Positions 13,601 to 27,646 of a DNA stretch of 64,000 nt are shown one piece after another. Every line of letters begins with the position of its first letter. The stretch's first letter is position 1. Location: NCBI GenBank assembly GCA_015183035.1, contig JACZZP010000001.1, positions 1,488,001 through 1,552,000 of the forward strand, in the 5' to 3' direction. Both the position numbers and the translations under genes were made by a program. The DNA comes from Meloidogyne chitwoodi. Its lineage: Eukaryota; Nematoda; Chromadorea; Rhabditida; Meloidogynidae. The notes below the pieces were generated by a model. That model was not told the DNA's origin and made no database searches. It saw only the letters and a program-made list of their open reading frames with translations.

Positions 13601-16600
13601 TATGTACTTGTCGTAAAAATGTTCAAGGAAGAACATGGTAAAAATAAATAATTAAAAATAAAATATTTTTAAAAGTTCTGTATGTAAACCTAATCATTGG
13701 GATCTTCAACCGCATCATCCAGAAGGTTGTGTTAATTGTGCTTGCAATATGACTGGTACTTTGTCATTATCAAATGATTGTGATCAACTTACTGGGCAAT
13801 GCCAATGCAAAAGATTTGTTGATGGGCAAAAATGTGATTCTTGCCAAGAAGGATTTTACAATATAAGAGCTGATAGTTAGAATTTTATTTTTTTTAATTA
13901 TTTAAATATTTATTAATTATTTGGTACTATTTATTTAATTTTTAAAAATTAAAGGTCATGTTGGATGTGAGCCCTGTAATTGTGATGTAGGAGGAGCAAT
14001 AGGTATTGGCTGTAATCAATTAACTGGACAATGTAGATGTAGACCTCGAATTGGTGGACTTAAATGTGATCGACCTATTCAAGATCATTTTTTTCCAACA
14101 CTTTGGCATAATCGGGTAAATTATTTTATTAAATAATAAAAAATATTATTTGTAAATTAATAATTGACAAATGAGGTTAATTTAATTAAATTTCTTTTAA
14201 AAAATAAACTTAAAAATAAAATCAAAGGAATGTTTTTCTGAGCTTTTAATTAATTTTTTTTCTTTTTTTATTCTTCTTCTTCTTTCTCATCTCTATTTTA
14301 AAATATTTATTTATTTTTTAAAAATAAATATAAAAAACCTTTTAATTATAAATAAAACAATTATAGCAATTATTATTAATAAAATTGCACTCATAACACT
14401 AATTACAAATGCAACAGCCATTGAATGCACACAATTATAAGCTTTTTCTCTTGTTTGATCAATTTCTGTTAATTCAGAAATCATTTCTCCCTAAAAAATT
14501 TTTTAAATTTTCTAATTAATTATTTTACTTTTTCCAGTGCTTTTTCATCTTCAAATTGTTCATTGCTTTCATAGACTGAATCCAAAATTTTTAAACTTGT
14601 AACTAAATCCATCTTTAAATTATTTTTATTTTATTTTTAAAATTTATTTTAATTTCTTTACCTTTTCATTAATTTTAAATATTTTTGGTAATGTTTCATT
14701 TCTTTCATTATTATTATTTTTTCTACGATTTCCAATATTTTTACGTCTTTCATTTTTTTCTTCATTATTAAAAATTCCTCTCTTTTGACGGCCACAAATT
14801 GGTGGAGTAAGTCCATGACATTCATCTATTGCTTTTTTACATAATTCAACAGAACATTGATAATTTAAAACTGTTGTATCACTAAATTTATAACCAAATG
14901 TTTCCACATAAGCCTTAAAAATTAAAGAGTTTTAAGAAAAATATTTTTTTTATTATTTACTAACTCTATTCTTTTCTTGGGTATATTCAACATCTGGTTG
15001 AATAATTGGATCAATAGCACACCCATCTACATCCAACTATTAATAGAATATTTATTTTATAATTATTTATTTAAAATTCTTGCCAAATCAAATTTTGAGC
15101 CTTTTCCATCATCAACTGCACATGAATGAACTAAAAATCCATAATCAGAATCGTCACATTCCCAAACATGAAAGACTTTATCTCCAACTTTTCCTAATTG
15201 AAATGCTGGACCATCAGGAGATTGAGCATGAATTGAATAATGACAATTTGGTGTTTTTATTGTATCCATTAATTCTGTTGTTCCAACCATATTCATATCA
15301 AGAATATTTGTCAAATGTTTGATATTTCTGAAGAAACACATACAATGAAAAGCTCGATCAGAATGAGTAACAAATGTTCCATGAAATGAAACAACAATTG
15401 TTAATGAAAGCATCATTCCCTCTAATGGACCTGTTACTCTTTGCCTTTGCACTTAATTAAATAAATAAAATATTTTATTAAAAAAATTTAAAAAAAAATA
15501 CTTGTACAATCTCCATTTTGTATCATCATAGAAAATTTTGATTGGTCAGCATTTGATGCAAAATTTTTTGAACATCTTTCATCATCTGCCATTCCTTGTA
15601 CATAAACACGTCCATTAAATGGTTTTTTTGTTCTAAATGTTAATGATATCATTGTTTCTTGACATTCAACAATTGGATCATCAAAAAGTTCATTATCTGC
15701 TAACAAATTATTTTTGTTATTATTATTATTATGTTCAGAATTAATAAAAATATAAAATGAAGATATTAATAATAATATTAATTTATAATAATACATTTTT
15801 AAATCAACTTAAATTTATTTTAATTTTAAAATATCTAATAATATTTGAAAATTAATAAAATTATTTTTATTAAATATTTTTAAAAAAATAAAAATAATTC
15901 TAAATCTTTAGAAAAGTAAACTAAAATATTTTTTTTGGACCACCATTGGCGATTAAATAATTTTACCTATTTTATTATTATTTATTTTTTACTTGTATAA
16001 TAATGCGAAATTGGTATTTGCATTATTTAATTTTTATTTAAGAAAATAATCAAATAGGTCATCTTTTTTTTGTTTTTTTTTTAATTTTTTGTTGTTGCAT
16101 ATTTTCCGTTGCACAATGCATTAAAAAAATAATTCTGAATTTTTGGAGGAAAATAATTTAAAAAAAAATAATTTTTAAATTTAAGTATGAAGCAGAAGAT
16201 GGACATCTTTCGGATGGAAAAAATGTTCGTTATGCAATTGATAAAGAACAATTTCCAGACTTTTCATGGAAAGGATTTGTTGTTTTTTCTACAATTCAAG
16301 AACAAATTAATCTTGATGTAATAATTAAAAAGTCAGCAATTTACAAACTTTTTGCTCATTATCGTAACCCAACAGAAGTAGATGTTGAATTGAAAGCTAA
16401 ATTTGTTCCTTTACAAACACAGACAAGTGGTAAATATTTAAAAAATATATTTTTAATTATATTTAAAATAAAACAGATTCTGAACAAACATCTAAAGTTA
16501 TTCTACCACCTAGTGGTTCTCAACCACAGAATTCCTTCATTCAATTAAAATCAGATCAACAACCATTTGTTTTAAATCCAGGCCGTTGGCAGCTTCAATT

Positions 16601-19600
16601 AAGTGCTTATAAACGTCTTTTTCTTGATTATGTTGTGCTTGTTCCATCAGAATATTATCTGGGTTCACATCTTTCTGAACATATTCTTGAGATTTGTAAA
16701 GCTGGTCAAAATAAGAATTGTATGGAATTACTTTATCCACCTATGCCAGTTGTGTCAACTGTTAGAGCTGATACTGGAATTACAAAATTTGAAGAATTAG
16801 TACCTGGAACAAATAAAGTGTTAACAATTCTTTCTCATGTAAAATTAAAATATATTAAAAATTTAAAAACATTTATTTATTTTTTTATAGTCTCCTGACA
16901 GTCTTCTTCCTCAAAAAGTAGGTCAAGGAGCTCTTGTTAAAACAGAAGATCAATCAAAAGAAATTCGTGTCGGTATAACTGTTCCTGAAGATGGAATTTA
17001 TTTACTCATTGCTGATTATCATAGTCAAGAACCAAATGCTGTCCCTGTACGTGTTCATGTTGAACAAGGCCAAAAACAGGATGAAGAAAGTTCATTAATT
17101 GCTTCACCCTCAATTATGGCAGAGGGACTCCTTTTAGTTAATCATTGCCCTTATGGTTTCTTTTGTCGAGAATTAATGTCATCTGATGGAAGGCCAGCAA
17201 TGTTAGGATTACATAAAAGCCCTCCAGATGCTCAAATTATTTTGTCAGTTCAACCAGGACGTCAATTTTCTCTTGGAGCTTTTACTTTGGTTAAAGAAGA
17301 GAAATGGCATGGGGATTTATTAAAACAAGTATATTTTAAATAAAATTATAAATTAAATCTTTTTTAGAAAACTCATTGTATACGAAAGGGTAATAAATGT
17401 ATTCCCCAACAATTTCCTCAACCACCTAAATCAATCCGAACAGAGGCTGAAACTGGAAATAATGCTAATTTAAGCATTTCTGCTGACAAATTACCATTTC
17501 AGATTGCAGGTGAACCTGCTGAAGTTCGATTAATGTCACTTGATAATGTACAAGTAAGTTTATAATATTTTAATATTAATTTTAAATAATATTTTTATTT
17601 TATTTTTAAAGAGTACATTAGATATTGAAGGAGTTGTTGATTCACCTGGTCAATATGTATTTATTGTTCATTATTACAGTCCTGATAATCCACCTGTATT
17701 TACTGATGTTCTTGTACAAAATGAAAAATTTGCTGATGCAATGTTTCATTATTGTCCAAGTATTAGTGGATGTAGAACAATTATAGTAAAATTAAAATAA
17801 ATTAAAAATAATTTAATATTTTAAAAAGGTTGATAGAAATACTGGTCTTCAGCAATTTCGAATAGAAGATAAATATTTATTAACTTTTTATGCCAATAAT
17901 ACATTCCAAAAAGGACCTATATATATTGATTATATATTACCTGTTCCATTTGAATCATTTACTGATTCTGTATTTAAACCTTCACCTCTGGGATTGGCTA
18001 ATGAATTTATTGAAGAATGTGCTACTGAAAATTTTGGAAATCAGTGAGACATTATTTTAATTTTAAAAAAAATGTTTAAAAAAATTAAGTCCAGAAAATG
18101 TCTCTGATTATTGTCGTTCAAAAATATTTTCAATAACTTCTGAATTTATTGGTGCATCAATGGCCTGTGATTGTAATCCTCAAGGAAGTCTTGATTTTGC
18201 TTGTTCTAATTATGGAGGTCAATGTCGTTGTAAACCTAACGTAATTGGAAGATCTTGTGAAAGATGTGCACCTGGATATTATAATTTTCCTGATTGTTTA
18301 AGTAAATCTTTAAATTATATTTGTGAAAAAAAAGAAAAATCTTTTATTTAAATAGAATGCAAATGTGGGATAAAACAACAATGTGATGAACGTACAGGGC
18401 AATGTTTTTGTCCTCGCTATGTAGAAGGTTTAACTTGTGACAGATGTGTTCAATATGCCTATGGATTTGATCCACTTATTGGATGCCAACTTTGTGGTTG
18501 TTCTATTAATGGTTCATTTGGTGCAGAACAACGTTGTGATCCAATGAGTGGACAATGTCTTTGTAAAGATAATGTTGGAGGAAGAAGGTATATTTTAAAT
18601 AAAAATAATAAAAAATATTTGTTTTTATTATATTTTAGATGTGAAAAATGTTTACAAGGCTATTGGGCATTTTCAGAATGTCGTGAATGTGATTGTCAAC
18701 AAAGTGGAACAACAGATGATGTTTGTGATGATAGAACTTCAAAATGTCTTTGCAAAAAGAATTTACTAAGTGGAGGTCGTTGTGACCGTTGTAGACCAGG
18801 AACTTTTGATCTTCGCAAATCTGATCCAGATGGATGTTCTGAATGTTTTTGTTTTAGAGTAACAGACCGTTGTCGTTCATCAAATTGGCCAATTCGTGGA
18901 CTTAGAGTTTCGGACCAAGATTGGAGAGTTGATGATCCAAATGGAAAAGTTTTAAATGATGAATTTGGAAAAATTATTTATGAAGCTGGAAAAGATTTAA
19001 ATGAAAAAGAAGAAAAAGAAAAATCATCTTCTTCAGTTTATTTTGAAATAGATTTACAACCTGGAGTTGATTATACACGAATGTATGGATTACATCTTTC
19101 TTTTGCTATTTCTAGCTTTCCAAGAGATGAAAGACCTAGACCAAATACAAAGGCAGATGTTCGTTTGGTTTGTCTTTTAAATAATAAATAAAAAAATAAA
19201 TTTATTATTTTAATTATTTAAATAGATTGCTGGAAATACTGTACTCGAGTATTGGGCCACTGAGCAGCCAAGAAATGCCACTCAACGCTTTAACGTTGTA
19301 GTAACTCTTTTTCCAGAATATTGGCTTGAGGATCAAGGTTATTATTTATATTAAATTTTGTTTTTTAAAAATTTATTTTTAAGGAGTTCCAGCCAATCGT
19401 GCTCAATTAATGCTAACACTTCTTCAACTCCAACGAATCCAGGTTAAAGCTTCTTACTATGAAAGACCAAGCCGAGCTGTTCTTGAACATTTTCAATTGG
19501 AAATGGCCGATACTGGTGCCCCAACAACAGTAAGAACTTTTTCTTTTATTAATTTTAAATAATTTTTAAAAGGATGAGAATGGTATGGATCGTCCAATGG

Positions 19601-22600
19601 CATCTTCTGTTGAATTATGTGAATGTCCAACTGCATATTCTGGTCCTTCATGCCAAGAATGTTCTCCTGGATATTATAGACTTCCAATTCAATTTGGACA
19701 ATTACTTGGATCTTGTGTTCCTTGCAAATGTAATGGACATTCTGGAAGTTGTGATCCTGCTACAGGTATTTGCCTTAATTGCCAACATAATACTGAAGGA
19801 GAGCATTGTGAATATTGTCGAGAAGGTTTTTATGGAAATGCAACAACAGGAAGTGCTGCCGCTTGTATAAGGTTATCAAAGGGAAAATATTCTTCTTTTT
19901 TATAACATTTATTATATGTAGATGTCCTTGTCCACATCCAATTGAAAGCAATAATTTCGCTCGTTCTTGTTCAGTTTCTGAATTGGGAATTCTTGAAAGA
20001 TGTGAATGTCGTGAAGGTTATATTGGGGATCGTTGTGAAATGTGTAATACTGGATTTTTTGGTAATCCAACTGCACCAAATGGAGGACATTGTGAAAATT
20101 GTGATTGCAGTGGAAATAATGATTTAACCAATCCAGGTACATATTTTTTTAAAACTTTAATATTTAATTTCTAGCTGCTTGTCATCCACAAACTGGTGAT
20201 TGTGCTCTTTGTGAAAATAATACTGACGGTCGACATTGTGAACAATGTTCTCAATGGTTTTGGGGTGATGCTGTAAAAACCAAAAATTGCACAAAATGTG
20301 AATGCCATCAATGTGGAAGTTCTTTTTGTGATCATCATACTGGACAATGTAATTGTCATCCATTAGTAGAGGGAATTCGTTGTGATCACTGTGCTGAAAA
20401 TGCTTGGGGAATTGACTCTTGTCGAGGCTGTCAGCCTTGCAATTGTGGATTAGCTGTTAATATTATTTATTTATTTATTTTGAAAAAAATGTCATTATTA
20501 TTTTAAAGGCATCAAATTCACAATGTGATTTGAAAAATGGCCAATGTGCATGTATGCCTGGAGCAGCCGGACAATTTTGTGATCGCTGTGACCATGGTTT
20601 CTGGCGTTATAGTCCCCAGGGTTGTCAAAAATGTGATTGTGAGGCCGATTTGAGTATGGGCACTGTTTGTGATGTTAATACAGGTCAATGCCATTGTCAA
20701 GAAGGGGCTACTGGCTCTCGATGTGACAAATGTTTACCAAATTATCTTCGAGTACCAGGATTTGGATGTCGTCTGTGCGATGAATGTGTTTATGCTTTGG
20801 TTGTTTTAATTAATTTTCTTATTCCTTCAATTTACAGGCACAAGAAACTGATAAAATGGAAACAAATGTTGACTATATTCGTTCCATTCTTGCAAATGTT
20901 TCAAGTGAAACCCTTACAGGTGCTCGTCTTAATCGTATCCAAAAACAAATTGGCGAATTGGAACCAGCATTAGATAGTGTTATTGCCTCAAATTCTCCAG
21001 AAGCTGAAGAAATTTCTTCTCAAATTGTACCAAAAGCACGTTCTTTAAATGAAGCAGCTTCTGAAGCATCAATACGTGAACAAAGGGCAACCGAACAATT
21101 AGATACTTTAAATAAAAGACTTGATAAAGGTTATGAACAATTGGGGGAAATTCGTACTAATGCTCAACAACTTTTGGAAATGACTAGATTAACTGTAGAT
21201 AGAATTGGAAAACTTCGATCACGTTTTGAAAATCAAGCTCCATTGGATATAAATATAGAGAAATTAAAAATTCAGTCTGAGGAAAAACTACAAATGATTC
21301 GAAAGTTAGATGGTGGACATTCTGAAGCACTTTCTGAAGCACAAAAACATCTTGAAAATGTTTTGAAAACACAAAAACGAATTAGTGAATTAAAAGGACA
21401 AACAGAAGAATTAAGCAATAAAATTGGAGAAGAAAAAGAACGTTTAGGAAGATTAAATGAATGGAGAGAAGCCTTTGAAGAAGAATTACAAACAGTTAAA
21501 AGTTCACTTTCTAATGTGAAAAAGGTAAATTTAATATTTTAAAAATTCAATCATTACTTTTTTGTTTTTTTTAATTTTATAGAATTTGGATTCTCGTTCA
21601 ATGTTTTCTCTTCGTGCACTAATTGATGGAATTGAAAAAGATGTTAGATCAATTGAACGTAGTAGTTCTGAACAACATTCTTATTTGGGAAATGTTACTA
21701 ATATTCTTGAACAAATAACTATTCAACGTTCTATAATTGACCAACTTTTATTAGAATTATCAGAATTAAGAACTCAAATTCCTTCAATAGATGAAAACAC
21801 TTTTCGCAGTCGCCGAGAAACTGAAAAGGCAATTAAACAAAAACTTCAACTTAAAGTTTCACATTTGGAAATAGAAGCAAATAAAGTTGTTGGGATATAT
21901 GATGCTGCCAGGCTAGAATCTAACAGAACAATAGAAGCAGCAAATATTTATCGAGAAATAATTGAATCAATGAAGCAAGCACGTAAACAATCTTTAAATG
22001 CCGAAAAGAAAATGCGTGAAGCTGGGGAACAAATGCGTGCTCAAAATGGAAGTGCAAAAGAATCTAGAGCTAAAAGCAAAATGTTAAAAGAGCAAAGCTC
22101 TTATTTAAATACAGAAACTTTTCGAGAGACAAAGGCAAGAGCAGATGCGCTTTCTAAAAGAGAGGAACAACTTATGCCAATAATAGCTAAAATCCGCAAT
22201 GATTTGACTGAAATTAGTCAACTTTCTTTTAAAGGAATATCATCAGCTTTAGGAGATAAAGATCAACTTTTATTAGATATTGATTCAATAAGACATCAAG
22301 CTGATCAGTCACACCAAAGAATTGAACCTTTAAATGAAAACTTCCAAAAAATGGGTAAAAAATTAGAAGATATTGATAGAAGGGTTCATGAATTGATGGA
22401 TTCAAGTAGAGAAGCAGAAACAGCAACTGCTAAAGATCAAATAAAACAAGTAAATAAATAATATAATTTTATTATTTTAATTTTTAAATCAAATAAATAA
22501 AAATAAAATTTAAAAATTACATAAAAGGTTATCAAATCAATGCCTGAATTAAAAGATGAATGGGAAGAATCTCGTAAACGAATTGATCAAACAATAGCAA

Positions 22601-25600
22601 ATATAAAAGAAACTCGTTCACGATTAACAATTCTTAAAGAAAAGGCACTTCTTGCAAGAGACAAAGCAAATCGTGTTAAATTAGGTGCACATTTTGAAAG
22701 AGAAAGTTTTCTGGAATTGCCACTTCCACAAACTTCTGACGATTTTGCAACAGTTACAGATGTTAGATTTTTCTTTCGAACACGTGAACGAAATGGTTAA
22801 AAAAATAATAATTTTTTTAATTATTTAAAAATAAATTTAAAGGTTTTCTCTTTTTTATTGGAAATTCTCATGCACAACTTGCTGGAGAATTTTTGGCAAT
22901 TGAATTGGAAAATGAAAGGCCTAAAATGACATTAAATCTTGGAGGAAAATCTGCAAGTCTTTTACAAATGTCTACTCCAGTTAGTGATATGCAATGGCGT
23001 GAATTAATTATACTAAGACGTGGAAAACGTGCTACAATGAAATTAAGTAAACCTGGAGGAAATGCTGATGAATCTGATGAAGAAAAAGTAAAAAAAATTA
23101 TTTAAAATTTATAATAATTTTTTTAAATTTAAGAGTATTGAATTAAGTGCTGGAAAGTCTATTCTTAACATTTTTGATGATTTACGTCATCTATTTGTTG
23201 GTGGAATTCCACCAGATTTTCTTTTACCAACAGCACTCCAACAACGACATTTTATGGGTGATTTAGATAAATTAAGTGTAAATGGTGAACTAATTGGTTT
23301 CTGGAATTCTGAAAAGTCATATGGTATAACTGGTTCTGAAATGCGCCAACTACAAGATGCTGAAAAAACTGCTGAAAATGGAGTTACTTTTAATGGTAGA
23401 GGATACCTACAAATGGATGTTGGTCCTTGGAATCCGCGAAAGAGAACTGTCATAATGTTATCCTTCTTAACTTTTTCACCTGATGGTTATTTTTTCCTTT
23501 ACTTTAATAAATAAATAATATTTTAGGATTATTATTTTTTGTTGGTAAAGATCGTGACCAATTAGTGCTTGAATTAATTGGTGGTCGAGTTAATCTTCTT
23601 TTTGATTTGGGTTCTGGTCCTGCTAAATTAATTAGCAATGAAGAAAATTATAACGATGGAAAGTGGCATTTAGTTGAAATTGATCGTACTGAAAGAGCAG
23701 CAAAATTACAAGTTGATGGAACAGATAAAGTATTTTAAATAAATAAATATTTGAAATTATATATTTTTATAGGTTGAAGGAGAATCTCCTGGTTCACTTT
23801 TCGAAATGAGTGTTTCAGATTCATTCTTTCTTGGTGGATTGCCTACTAGCATTGAAACAACGTAAAATAATCTTTTTTTTTTAAATATTAAATTAAAATT
23901 ATTTTTTTCAAATAAAGTCGATTTACTGTTCATCCATTTCGTGGTTGTATTAGAAATCTTAAATTAGATGCTGATTATATTTCTTTGGCCCGTCCAAAAG
24001 CATCAAAAGGTGTTCAATCTTCATGTATTAATCGTAATGTTCGTGTTGGAACTCTTCTCTCTGAGCGTTCATTTGCTCAATTTACTGGACTTACACTTGA
24101 TGGACAATTAGAATTATGTTTCCGATTTCTTCCAACTATTTCAATTATTTCTGAACAAGAAGTTCATTTACTTAGTGTAATGGTTAATAATGATCAAGAA
24201 GAACTTGTTCGAATACATTTGGAAAATGGAGGACGTTTCTTAGCAATTCGTCCAAATGGTGATGACACTGGATTAATTAGAATAGAATTAAGTCATCGTT
24301 TAAATGGGGGTTGGCATCTTTTATGTGTTCAACGAAATCCTAAAACAATGCGTGTTTTTGTTGATGATGTTATTGATGAACAAAGAGAAGCAATTATTGA
24401 AGGAGTTGATTTACTTGTAATTTTTTTAAAAAATATAAAATAATTATATATTTTTAAAAGAATTCAAATAATGTTCTTTTGGGTTTTGGTCATCTTGAAT
24501 CATTTCCATCATTTGTTGGATGTATTGGTGATATTCTTTTTGGGGGAAAATTACTTTCTTTGGCTCAAAGTAGTTCAAATGAATTAACACTTTCTGGATG
24601 TTCAATTACATCAATTAATACTTTAATTGATGAATCATTGCCAGATATTCCTTTACCTATAGTTGATGATAATATTGAAAGACAAACAAAAGAAGAAAGG
24701 AAAGCAGTCATAAATACAGATGAATCTAAAATATCTTGTATATAAATTTAATAATAATAATTATTAATATTTTTATAAATATATTTATTTAATAGCTTCA
24801 ATTCCCTCAGTTCGTCCAGAGGGTTCATGTGCTTTACCATTAAAGCCACATGGAGAACGTGAAGATTCATCTGGTTATCGATTTGGTTTTTCTTCAAATT
24901 CACGACTTGAATTTGATATTGGCCCAATTACTGGAACTGATTTAACATTTACAGTCCATTTAAGGGCTACAGCATCAAATGGGATTATTATATTTGCAAC
25001 TGATGAAAGACATAGTCAATTTGCTGTACTTTATTTATTAAATGGAAAACCAGCATTTTCATCAAAAAGTGCTTTTGGACAAGTATTATATACCTATATT
25101 TATTTATTTATTTTTATAGTTAACAATAATAAGTACTCAATCATTATTAGACGGTGAATGGCATTCTATACGTGCCCAAAGAGAAGGACCAGCTTCAGTT
25201 TTGTATATTGATGGACAAATGAATGTCCAAAATAGAACTGAAAATTTAATAAATTCAATAAATCAATTAGATTTACAATCACCTTTATTTATTGGTGGTT
25301 TACCAATTGAATTAGTTCCATTTGCTGCACGTATTTTACCAGGTGTAAAATCAGAATTTGGTGGTTGTTTACGTAATTTTATTATTAATGGTCGTCAACT
25401 ACTTGATAATGATGATTTACCTTTAAAAGAAATTGGAACAGTACCTTGTTCTCAATTTAAAGTTAAAATAATAATTAAATTTAAAATAATAATAATAATT
25501 TTAAGGAACCAGGGCTTTTCTTTGGAAAAGAAGGTGGTTATGCTATTTTAGATAGACAATTAGTGGTAAGTTTTTTTAATTAATTAAATAATAATTATAA

Positions 25601-26203
25601 ATATTTAAAAAAAGGTTGGAACATCATTTAGTCTTGAATTAGAATTAAAACCACGAACAAAAAATGCAATTATTGTTTCCGTTGGTGTTTTAGAATTTCT
25701 TAGTTTACAATTATTAAATGGAAGTGTTAAATTTTCTGTTGATAATGGAGCTGGTGTTGAATCAGTTATATTTGAACCTCCAATAGGTTCTTCACTTTGT
25801 GATGGACATTGGCATCAAATTAAAATATACAAAAAGAAAAAGCTTTTAACATTAAATGTAAATGGAAAAAGTAAGAAATAAAATATAAAATTATATAAAT
25901 TATTGAAAAATATTGTATAAAGGTAGTCTTCGAGTATTAGGAAAGAAATCTGCATCAGAAACAAGTACTCGTGATCCTCTATATTTAGGTGGAGTTCCTA
26001 GAGATGTTAAATTAAAAGGATTAGATACTCAAGGTTTTTTATATATTTTTTAATTTAATATTATTATTTAAGAGCCATATATTGGCTGTATTCGTGTAAT
26101 TTTCCTTGGAAAAAAGAATCGTAAAAGAAATGTTCCCGATGAATTGGCACAAGATTTAGAGCTTTTTGGTTCTGTTGATAGAAATTATTGCCCTTTAAAT
26201 TGA
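10627..26203 (+). CDS. epi-1: laminin alpha chain, alpha-5/EPI-1 type
   Basis: Basement-membrane laminin alpha subunit, about 3,600 residues in more than 30 exons, mostly with ~40-bp introns. Domain order: signal peptide (MKWKIFQ..), LN domain (10700-11790, polymerisation), 11 LE EGF-like repeats (11800-14090), L4b domain (14090-18150, interrupted by a 2.07-kb intron), LE block (18160-18880), L4a (18890-19600), LE block (19610-20810), coiled coil for trimer assembly (20850-22700) and five LG domains (22690-26203) ending NYCPLN. Eleven N-terminal LE repeats plus L4b distinguish alpha-5/EPI-1 from the alpha-1/2/LAM-3 type. LG5 has the expected [11 protein letters not shown] and LYLGGVP motifs. 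No frame break was found. The start is the ATG opening the signal peptide. Confidence 0.95.
14311..15796 (-). CDS. ZP-domain cuticlin-like protein nested in the laminin intron
   Basis: Transmembrane ZP-domain protein of the nematode cuticlin (CUT/CUTL) family, components of cuticle or apical matrix. It starts with a signal peptide ([17 protein letters not shown]). The ZP domain begins at [12 protein letters not shown], continues through [15 protein letters not shown] and [12 protein letters not shown], and ends in the C-terminal half with [16 protein letters not shown] furin-type site RQKR follows [10 protein letters not shown], as expected for release of the ectodomain. A low-complexity Asn/Arg/Glu stretch and a membrane segment ([18 protein letters not shown]) close the protein, with stop at 14311. 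It lies entirely within laminin intron 14116-16185 on the opposite strand. The exact CUTL subfamily is not assigned. Confidence 0.88.
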
Positions 26204-26447
26204 ATTGTAATTAAACTATTTATTTTAAATTATTTTTTAAATTGTTAAAAGAAAAGATTAATTTTTTATATGATAAAATAAATTTAAAATATATTATTAA
26301 TTTAAATTTTATATATTTTTTAAATTTATTTTTTTTAATAAAAATATTTATATTACCAAATTTAAATATTAATTAATAAAAAGAATAAGAGAATTTTTAA
26401 TTATTATTTATTTATTTAAAATTAATAATAAATATTTTATTTCTCAT
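26204..26447. other. AT-rich 3' region after laminin
   Basis: About 240 bp of almost pure A/T containing several AATAAA-type sequences that could serve as the laminin polyadenylation signal. No other feature seen. Confidence 0.5.
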
Positions 26448-27629
26448 CAGTGATGGAAAAGTTCCAAAATTTCCACTGGAACTAGTCCAGAACTTGTTTT
26501 GGAATTTTTGCAGTTCCATTTCTGGAATTGAATTTTCAATCTTCATATTATAGTTTCAGTTCCAAATCAGTTCTATAAATTTGTTAGTTTAGTGGTTAGA
26601 GGTCAGGAACAGACATGGACGAAACACCAAAAACTTTTCCAACGAAACGAAACAAAAAATTTTTTAAAATTGTTTCATTACGAAACGAAACGAACAGCAT
26701 AATTTTACGAAACAAAACATTAAAATTATAAAAAATACGGTATTTCTTTAAATTTTCAATGTTAAACACATTTTTGTGCTATACATTACAAAATTTTAAA
26801 AAAATTTGTGCAGCAGGCAGGAATTTTTGAATTTTAGGGCCAGTATTCTCCTGACCGGCCTTTTTGCTGTCACAAAAATGACCTGATCGGAAAGATGGGC
26901 TCTATATCGATATCCGATTTATATCCGTCTTCAAATTGCTATATCTGCGGGAATCCACCGATATATCCGTTTTTCTAAAAAGGTCAAAAAAAATTTCAAA
27001 ATGGTCAAATCAAAGAGGTTTTGGTGTAGAGATCGAGCTGGATCTGGATCCAGGCCTGGATTTTTCATGGACATGAATTTTTCCTTGACTCCAGATCCAT
27101 AATCCAGTCCAGGTCAATAAAAAACCAAGATCCAGAATCTAGATCAAGGATTTTTCAAAATCTCTATCTCTATTTTGGAGGGGATATTTTTTATGCAAGA
27201 ACTCTTAAATTTTAGAAATGAATTATTTTTTTCTGCGGAGAAAAGTATTCAAAAAGAGTTGTTCCAGATTTAATAAAAGATTCGGGTAGGGTAACTTTCA
27301 TAAATTTTTTTAACGCTGCAGGCGAAAATTTTGAAAAATATTGCACTTTAGTTGGCAAAAATTAACCATTTTCAGCGCTCAGGCAAAAATTTTTTGAAAA
27401 ATTATTGCCATTTGTAGTAAAAAGTTCAAAAATTTAAACAAAGACTGGAAATTTTCACTAAATTTTGTTTCGTAATGTTTCGTTACAAAAATGAGTGTTT
27501 CGTTCGAAACGAAATATTTTAAATACTGTTTCGAAACGAAACGAAACGAAACTAAGCTGAAGTCACGAAACTGACGAAACGAAACGTTTCGTCCATGTCT
27601 GGTTAGGAACTTAAACTTTTCCATCACTT
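26448..27629. mobile_element. hAT-like non-autonomous element (outer), split by a second insertion
   Basis: The left end reads CAGTGATGGAAAAGTT. The right end, read inward, gives AGTGATGGAAAAGTT, a 15-bp identical inverted repeat (26449-26463 and 27614-27628). A CAG start and ~8-bp duplications are typical of hAT elements. The flanks TTTCTCAT and TTTCTTTC share only their first five bases, so the target duplication is decayed. No transposase coding is visible. The element is interrupted at about 26609 by the inner element listed separately. Confidence 0.6.
26610..27601. mobile_element. hAT-like MITE (inner), inserted in the outer element
   Basis: 992 bp bounded by a perfect 16-bp inverted repeat CAGACATGGACGAAAC (26610-26625 and 27586-27601). 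The flanking octamers are GTCAGGAA (26602-26609) and GTTAGGAA (27602-27609), a target duplication with one mismatch. Subterminal regions on both sides carry many CGAAAC words (mainly 26638-26725 and 27465-27590), as transposase-binding repeats of hAT elements often do. The interior has no coding frame. It includes GGATCCAG-rich palindromic sequence (27025-27175) and a dispersed motif (27312-27385) also found near 37185. Confidence 0.75.
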
Positions 27630-27646
27630 TTTCTTTCATCCATCAT

